Position numbers and translations under genes: made by a program
Notes under the pieces: generated by a model
Database searches by the model: none
Told to the model about the DNA's origin: nothing
Seen by the model: the letters and a program-made list of their open reading frames with translations, nothing else
In this document: positions 8,901 to 13,862 of the stretch, one piece after another
Numbering within the stretch: position 1 is the first letter of the stretch
How the letters are laid out: every line of letters starts with the position of its first letter
NCBI GenBank assembly: GCA_001598975.1
Contig: BBXU01002725.1
Coordinates: forward strand, 1-13,862
Length of the DNA: 13,862 nucleotides
Direction of reading: 5' to 3'
Source of the DNA: Parachlorella kessleri
Lineage: Eukaryota > Chlorophyta > Trebouxiophyceae > Chlorellales > Chlorellaceae

Positions 8901-11900
8901 CTGTAGCTGCGTGCTGTGCTGGTCCAGCCAGGGTCGCTGAGGCAGCCTCCGCGGTCGTGCCATGGCCGCAGAGCAGGCCTGACTGGACTGCCTCGACAGC
9001 GGCTGCTATGAGCACGGACGTCGGTAGGATGCTACGGGCTCGCAGTTGCGCAGCGATTTCCTCGCCCAGAGCTGCCACTGCCAGCCGCCGGGCCTCGCTG
9101 CCCTGGGGGCCACAGTGCACAACAGCGTGCATTAGCATTCAGGCCTGGGAGACCAGGCATTCTCAGGAAGGCTCCCAAGGCTTGCTAGCACGTGCAGCTG
9201 CAACCACGCCCATAGTTCCGCCGGTTGCCAATGCACGTCAAGCAACACCCTCGACACCCACCGGGAGTTGCCAAAGCTTAGCATACAATGCGGCCTGTCC
9301 CTCAGACTCTCAATACCCTAATCCAGCGCTGTATGTGTGCAAGCAGTTGGAGGCTGCTAACCCCTGCCTACCCTTTGCCTACCTTTGGGAAAGCAGCATA
9401 GCAAGGTGGGTGGGCAGCCAGCCTCGAGCCGTTTTGGGCACCCTGCTCTAATGGCTCTTGCCCAGGCGCTTCATGCGGAGAGGTGTTAGCACCACCCTCC
9501 GCGCTGAGCATCAAAGCACGTTCCTGCACTCAGCAGGGCCGCAGGCGTGAGCGTGGAGGGACCGGCGGCAAGCAGATTCACCTACGTAAGATGCAACCCG
9601 TCTGTCAGTGCACACCCGTGCCCGAGCCACCATGCTTATTGTCAACCAGCACCCAGCCTGCCCCAACGGCAACGACCCCCCCAGCAGCGACAGCAGCAAC
9701 ACCGGGCAAGCATGCCGCCTCTCGCTAACCAATGCGGCAAGGCTGCGATGATACTGCCCACGCTACCGTGTGTGCTCTAACCCCAGGTTCCCTTGCCACG
9801 CAAAGTAGTCCCTCCCGAGGACCTAATTTCAGCTGCATGGTAAGCACTGGTCCACACCCTGCCGGCATCACCCGCACCCACCCACCTGCAGAAAGTCGCC
9901 AACACGTATGGGCTGTCCAAATCCCACGCTGGCCCTGCCGTGGAAGCCGCCAGCCCCCAGGCCCAGTCGCCCCCGGGCCGCCCCAGCGCCCAGCGCATGC
10001 CGCAGCAGGGCCGCCACGGTGCGCAGCAGCCCACCCAGGGACTCCTTACGCTTGCCGGCGCCTGCGGGCAGCTCTCAAGCGCCCCTTACAACCACTCCGC
10101 CTGCCACAGGTGGCTTGCTTGAGGGTAAACCCGGCTACCCAATGGGGCCTGGGTCGCAGCAGATGGGTTCCCTCCAGCTCCCCACAGGGGCAAGACATGG
10201 CAGCTTTGCTGAGGCAAGTGTCTGATCCCCGTGGGATCTAGCCCACACACCCAGCCCCCCCAGCTGGCCGCCCACCTGCCAGCTGGCGCGCCAGTGCCTG
10301 CTCCTCCACCACCAGGTCGTAGCTGGTGGTGATGGGCACACACACAACACCACCCTGCATGCAGGACAGGCTGCTGCCTGTGTCGGTATGACACAGCAGG
10401 TCGTAGCTGATGGTGGTGGGCACGCACACAACACCACCCTGCGTGAGAGACAGCAGCACATGTCGGCATGACACAACAGAACCTGGCCGTAACGCCTGAT
10501 GCAAGGTGCACCCTCGCTTGTCAAGCAAGCTGACTCTGCACAATGCCCGCAGGACTCGCCCACAACCCTGACAGCTCTGCTAGTACCACTCTAGCCATAC
10601 AGCCGCCCCACTGCGCGTCACACAGCCGATGGCTTCCGTGCAATCATCCGGGCAGAAGCCACCTGGGGGCGGGCTGCCACACCTAGCCTCGCATTCACCT
10701 ACCTTGGCGACAGGCCGGCCGCCATCCAGCACGGCATCCACTACATAAGACAGGATGCCTAGCTTGGGTGCGTTCACGCGCCCGTCCCTGCTCCTGCCTC
10801 CCTCTATAAAGAACTCCAGGCTGTGCCCCTCCTCCAGCAGAGCACGCACATAGCCTGCATGGAAAGGGTGCGGAGTGTGATCACGCCAAAAGACGATGGC
10901 AGGCAGGCCGCCGCAGGTCGGTCGTGCCGCTGGACAGGTAGTAAGCACGAGCAGCAAGCAACAGTCAAGGTGTTCACACTTCCAACTGCAACCATGCTCA
11001 TACAGGCCAGGATTACGCCCAGGCCCTCAGGGGGACAGTCCACTGCGAAGGGTGGCCCCGCTGTCCATGCTATCTCCACGCAGCCAAGGCCCCAGGCAGC
11101 CCAAACCTCCCAGGCGGGCACGCATGCAAGGCCCGCCCACCTGCCAGGACACGCTTGTAGAGGGCGCCGTCCTTGGCGCCACGCGTGGTCCGGCGGATAA
11201 ACCAGGCCCCACACTTGCGCAGCCAGCCGCCCACGAGGGGCAGCGCCAGGTTGTCGCCGGCAGCAATATGCGGGCACGGCAGCCCCGCAGCAAATAGGAT
11301 ATAGCTGCAGTGCAAAATGGCAAAAACAGCCGTGCCAACTGTTGCAGGGGAGGACAGGTATGCTGCACCGTGGCGCCCGGATTGAAAAGACCTGGCCTGG
11401 TGGCAGGAAACCTTCCTCCTGGGTTTCAGCTGATGCCAAACGGAGCGTCCACATTCCCATTCCTCCCTTACCCGCAGTCCAAGCACCGCTTACCAATGCT
11501 TGACATGTTCGCTGAGCCCTGGACGTCATGCACATGGCTTTGTGCAAAGCAGCGAAGCACAACCTGCAAGCTCCTCCTCGGAAATCAAGGCAGAGGTTAG
11601 GAGCTGGCAGGCAGAACCACCAACCCAGCCCACAAACGCACACCTGAGCATCAGGTAGTCGACATGGCTCTTGTGTGTGGGCACATACACCAGGCTGCAC
11701 CCCTCTGCATGGAGTGCCTCCAGCCTGGCCAGCCCATTCTGGTCTACGTATAACTCAGAACCATACAGCCACCTGTGCATGGTCAAACAAGGGCACCGAG
11801 CTCAGGCTGGGACAGGATACAAGTGGTGTCACACCCAGGCAGCAGCGCCCTCAGGTGAAACCGCCATGGAAGAAAGATGCGCAGCGGACGCAGCAAGGGA

Positions 11901-12421
11901 CACAAGCTCTCATGAAGCTAGGCATGTTGGACCTACCTGAAAGCATACGACAGGCCGTACCCCAGGCAGCGCAGGCCCCACGGCTGGATATCCGCCGCCA
12001 GTCCCAGGTACAGCTTCCTTGCGTGCTGCTCTGTACGTGCCTCTGCCGCTGGATCCTGCTGCTTGTGGTGCGCCTTGTGGTCTGCCAGGGCATACTGCAC
12101 CGTTAGCGGCAGCAGCTGCACCGCGCGGTGCTGTCGGCCGGCCAGATGCGGGTAGGGCTGAGCAGCTACATAGAGCAGGTTGGTCGCTCCGATGGCCCAG
12201 AGTGCGCTGTAGGCTAGCTGTTGTGTACGACTAGCATGTGCTGCCGGCAGCAGGCTGCCTGCTGCGAACGAGGGCGCCAGCCAGCTGGGGCTGCCGGCTA
12301 GTGGTGCCACTGGCAGCAGGGAGGTCGCTGGGGGCGCCCCCGCCTGCAGGCTTTTTGCGGCTAGGTAAGCACAGCATGCAGGTGCCCAGCTCTGCCCCGG
12401 TTGGCGTTCCTGGCCCGTCAT
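5927..12421 (-). CDS. PlsB/GPAM-type glycerol-3-phosphate (or DHAP) acyltransferase, eleven exons
   Basis: Predicted to acylate sn-1 of glycerol-3-phosphate (or DHAP), the first step of glycerolipid synthesis. Exons: 12421-11937, 11772-11644, 11304-11141, 10854-10703, 10354-10276, 10061-9886, 9102-8597, 8329-7926, 7704-7567, 7270-7076, 6831-5927. All introns are GT-AG and in phase; total about 1110 residues, stop TAA. The four acyltransferase blocks are present: HKSHVD at 195-200 (catalytic HX4D), CGAWFIRRT at 236-244, FFIEGGRSRDG at 274-284, VCVPITTSYD at 314-323. PHIAAGDNLALPLVG between blocks I and II is PlsB-like. Residues about 340-800 match the helical C-terminal part (ESLGGLLRTVAALLR; FGQPIRVGDFL; LPTSVLIAAAVEAV; LAPEGLVTAGLLAEA). 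The last exon (about 300 residues) is Ala/Gly/Ser/Pro-rich and unlike the family. Met 12421 is the first in-frame ATG after a TGA at 12448-12446. A hydrophobic stretch near residues 75-93 could be a membrane segment. The 783-bp intron 9885-9103 shows nothing recognisable. Substrate and location are not decidable from sequence. Confidence 0.93.
6595..6612 (-). repeat. CTG/CAG hexarepeat inside the acyltransferase C-terminal exon
   Basis: Six CTG units on the plus strand fall in the last exon of the acyltransferase, where the minus-strand frame reads them as a poly-Ala stretch. A shorter (CTG)5 at 8798-8812 encodes a Ser run in exon 7. Both mark low-complexity insertions rather than conserved structure. 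Confidence 0.75.
10313..10480 (-). repeat. Tandem duplication of a splice acceptor plus exon start (period 84 bp)
   Basis: Two imperfect copies (10313-10396 and 10397-10480) each contain, on the minus strand, TGTGTCATRCCGACA, a pyrimidine-containing stretch, a CAG acceptor and the coding start GGTGGTGTTGTGTG through AGCTACGAC. The coding starts are at 10354 and 10438, exactly 84 nt apart, so the frame stays open through both. A four-base indel distinguishes the copies upstream of the acceptor. The inner copy (10354) continues into conserved acyltransferase sequence. The outer copy is a decoy or an alternative acceptor. Confidence 0.88.
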
Positions 12422-12799
12422 GCCCTCGGTCACTTTGTCATAGCGTCATGCTCAAGGTGGCCCGATCACTCCAGTGGCCTTGGTTTTCATCGTGGTGACA
12501 TACAGGGAGTTGGCAGCATGTTGGCTAGAAACTTTTGGTAGGGCGCAAAGAATGAGTAAGGGATGAGTCTTTCGGGCAGGCAGGAAACTTATGGCACCCA
12601 GCGAGAGAAACATACTTGGAATAAATCTTTGCAACCCCATGTCATAAGGTCTGTGGCCCTTTGTGCACAGGCAATCTTAGGTATTCTGCATCTCAGCATG
12701 TTGCAGAGCAGCGACCAACCCCTAGGTAATCAATTCATCGTTGTCCCTGACTATACTTGCAGCTTGGCTCCGTTGCTTCACTGGCAACGGCATGACCAC
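12422..12799. promoter_or_regulatory. Shared 5' region between divergent acyltransferase and F-box/FIST genes
   Basis: About 380 bp separate the two predicted start codons, so both promoters and 5' UTRs must fit here unless further 5' exons exist. The stretch is less GC-rich than the coding exons. An AATAAAT near 12620 is the only TATA-like string noticed on the plus side. The plus-strand frame of the F-box gene is open through much of the region (from an ATG at 12563), so the F-box protein could start further upstream. Confidence 0.5.
12430..12449 (-). promoter_or_regulatory. Two overlapping mini-uORFs just before the acyltransferase start
   Basis: On the minus strand, ATG ACG CTA TGA (12449-12438) overlaps ATG ACA AAG TGA (12441-12430). 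The second one ends nine bases before the predicted start codon at 12421-12419. If the transcript starts upstream, ribosomes would meet two three-codon uORFs before the main frame. They are seen directly in the sequence; any regulatory effect is inferred. Confidence 0.5.
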
Positions 12800-13812
12800 A
12801 TGCTGCTTGGGTGTGCAGGACTCCTGTCACTTCCAGACGACCTGTTGGTCCATGTTGTGCAGCACTGCAGTGCCAAAGATGCTGCCAGGGCCGCCGTCAC
12901 CTGTCACCGGCTGCTAGCAGCCAGAGCAGGTGTCAAGCAGGAGCACGCAGTCTTCTCAGGCTCGATGGCCTATCTCAGGTGGGACGCACAGTGCGCTGTT
13001 GGAAGCATCCTGCCACATCCAGCAGTGCGGCCAGTACTTGTCCTTCTTCTCAGTTGCTGATTTGGATGACAGCTGATGCGAAGGAGCTCAGCGTTGCCAC
13101 CATCGTCACCGCAGCAAGCCCTCACAGCAGCCCAGACAGGCTCACTCTGCACGTTTGCTAGCCATCCCAGCCTGGCTGGATCCATGCCTGCAGTGACGAG
13201 GATTGTGCTGCGGACGAAGCCGCTGCAGCCTGCGACGACGCGCTGAGCAGGATGCCCGCGACCCTGGACTTTGCGCTGGCCTTCATCGCCACACCCACCT
13301 CCGAGGAGGATGTGGTCACCCCGGTGCTGGCCTGTCTCCGGCGGCGCCTGCCACCCGGTGTGTGCAACTCACTTGTGTGGTTTGCTGCCTGCTCCTTCAG
13401 GGGTGAGGAGGTAGGGAGGGGAGTGGCGTCGCATGGCAAATTGTCAAGTTCTACATTTGGTGCTGCGTACTGAATCTAGCAAACATCATGAGGGCTTGGA
13501 GTGATTGAGAGCCAAATCCGGCTTGGGGTGGTGGGCCATCTAGTGCAGCTTCATCTGTCCTGTTCATGGCAATCTGCACGCAAACCTACATCACCTGCCC
13601 GCCAGTGCCGACCGCCTTCCCACGGCGATGCCGCCTGCCCCTGGCAGGCACCAAGGTGGTGGGGTGCACTGGGCGTGGCATCATGGGGGTGCTGCCGGAT
13701 GGGAGCGCCGCCGAGATTGATCCCTCGCTGGACAGTAGGGCGGGGCTGTCGCTGCTGCTGGGCCGCGTGCCGGGGCTGCAGGTGCACACCTTTGCTGCCA
13801 GGCGCACCGAAG
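12800..13812 (+). CDS. F-box/FIST domain protein (FBXO22-like), 3' end missing
   Basis: Predicted substrate-recognition subunit of an SCF ubiquitin ligase fused to a FIST domain, a fold associated with small-ligand sensing. Exons: 12800-12978, 13194-13357 and 13648-13812, all GT-AG and in phase (CTCAG|GTGGGA to CTGCAG|T; CACCCG|GTGTGT to GGCAG|GC). They give 169 residues before the next donor and the window edge. The F-box is at about residues 8-45 (LLSLPDDLLVHVVQHCSAKD, then AVTCHRLLAA). FIST_N-like sequence begins near residue 80: LDFALAFIATPTSEEDV, then LRRRLPPGTKVVGCTGRGIMG spanning exons 2 and 3, then AGLSLLLGRVPGLQVHTF. The rest of FIST_N and all of FIST_C would lie off the window. The start is uncertain: Met at 12800 has a good context (CCACATGC), but the frame is open back to an ATG at 12563, and GTGTGCAG at 12811-12818 could instead be an acceptor for an upstream exon. 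Confidence 0.85.
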
Positions 13813-13814
13813 GT

Positions 13815-13840
13815 GGGTGGGGTGGGTGGGTTGGTGTGGG
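13815..13840 (+). other. G-quadruplex-type G-run motif at an intron donor
   Basis: Four runs of three or four G separated by single T (GGGTGGGGTGGGTGGG, 13815-13830), plus a further GGG at 13838-13840, lie immediately after the donor of the third visible F-box/FIST intron. The pattern fits the standard four-tract quadruplex rule with one-base loops. The sequence then degrades into a G-run with an N at the window end, so the downstream part is unreliable. Confidence 0.65.
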
Positions 13841-13862
13841 ACCCCCGGGGGGGGNGGGGGGG

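Noticed and set aside
9103..9885. Possible extra exon inside the largest acyltransferase intron
   Set aside because: Exons 6 and 7 already join in phase 0 and give continuous family-like sequence (FGQPIRVGDFLQ then GSEARRLAVAALG). The minus-strand frames inside the intron carry no acyltransferase-like sequence.
1..13862. Search for CRISPR arrays, tRNA or rRNA genes, transposase genes, long terminal repeats and toxin-antitoxin or defence modules
   Set aside because: None seen. The repeats present are local duplications and microsatellites, and all strong protein signals belong to four eukaryotic housekeeping or regulatory genes.

Overview
The window looks like nuclear DNA from a GC-rich, intron-rich green alga, most likely a chlorophycean of the Chlamydomonas/Volvox/Haematococcus type. 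The signs are short spliced exons joined by GT-AG introns with matching phases, GT/CA-rich introns, runs of serine and alanine codons inside genes, TGTAA-type polyadenylation candidates downstream of stop codons, and a plant-like ferrochelatase. Nothing bacterial, viral, CRISPR-like or transposon-like was seen. Both ends carry an N in a C- or G-run, so they are probably contig or gap edges.

I rebuilt four protein genes by hand from conserved blocks and checked that every intron junction keeps the reading frame. (1) Ferrochelatase, minus strand, 1328 to 42, with the 3' part off the left edge. (2) mRNA-decapping enzyme DCP2, plus strand, 1997 to 4845, eight exons, complete at 334 residues with a perfect Nudix box. 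(3) A PlsB/GPAM-type glycerol-3-phosphate (or DHAP) acyltransferase, minus strand, 12421 to 5927, eleven exons, about 1110 residues, with four acyltransferase blocks and a long low-complexity C-terminus. (4) An F-box/FIST protein related to FBXO22, plus strand, about 12800 to 13812, with the 3' part off the right edge.

The genes alternate in direction. Ferrochelatase and DCP2 are head-to-head across about 670 bp. DCP2 and the acyltransferase are tail-to-tail across about 1.08 kb, where their 3' UTRs probably overlap. The acyltransferase and the F-box/FIST gene are head-to-head across about 380 bp. Their jobs (haem synthesis, mRNA decay, glycerolipid synthesis, ubiquitin-linked sensing) do not form one pathway, so this reads as ordinary gene-dense algal chromosome rather than a dedicated system.

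The points most worth a second look are: a PlsB/GPAM-type acyltransferase in a green-lineage genome; an in-frame duplication of one of its splice acceptors together with the exon start; two overlapping mini-uORFs just before its start codon; and a pair of near-identical 36-bp repeats in its presumed 3' UTR.
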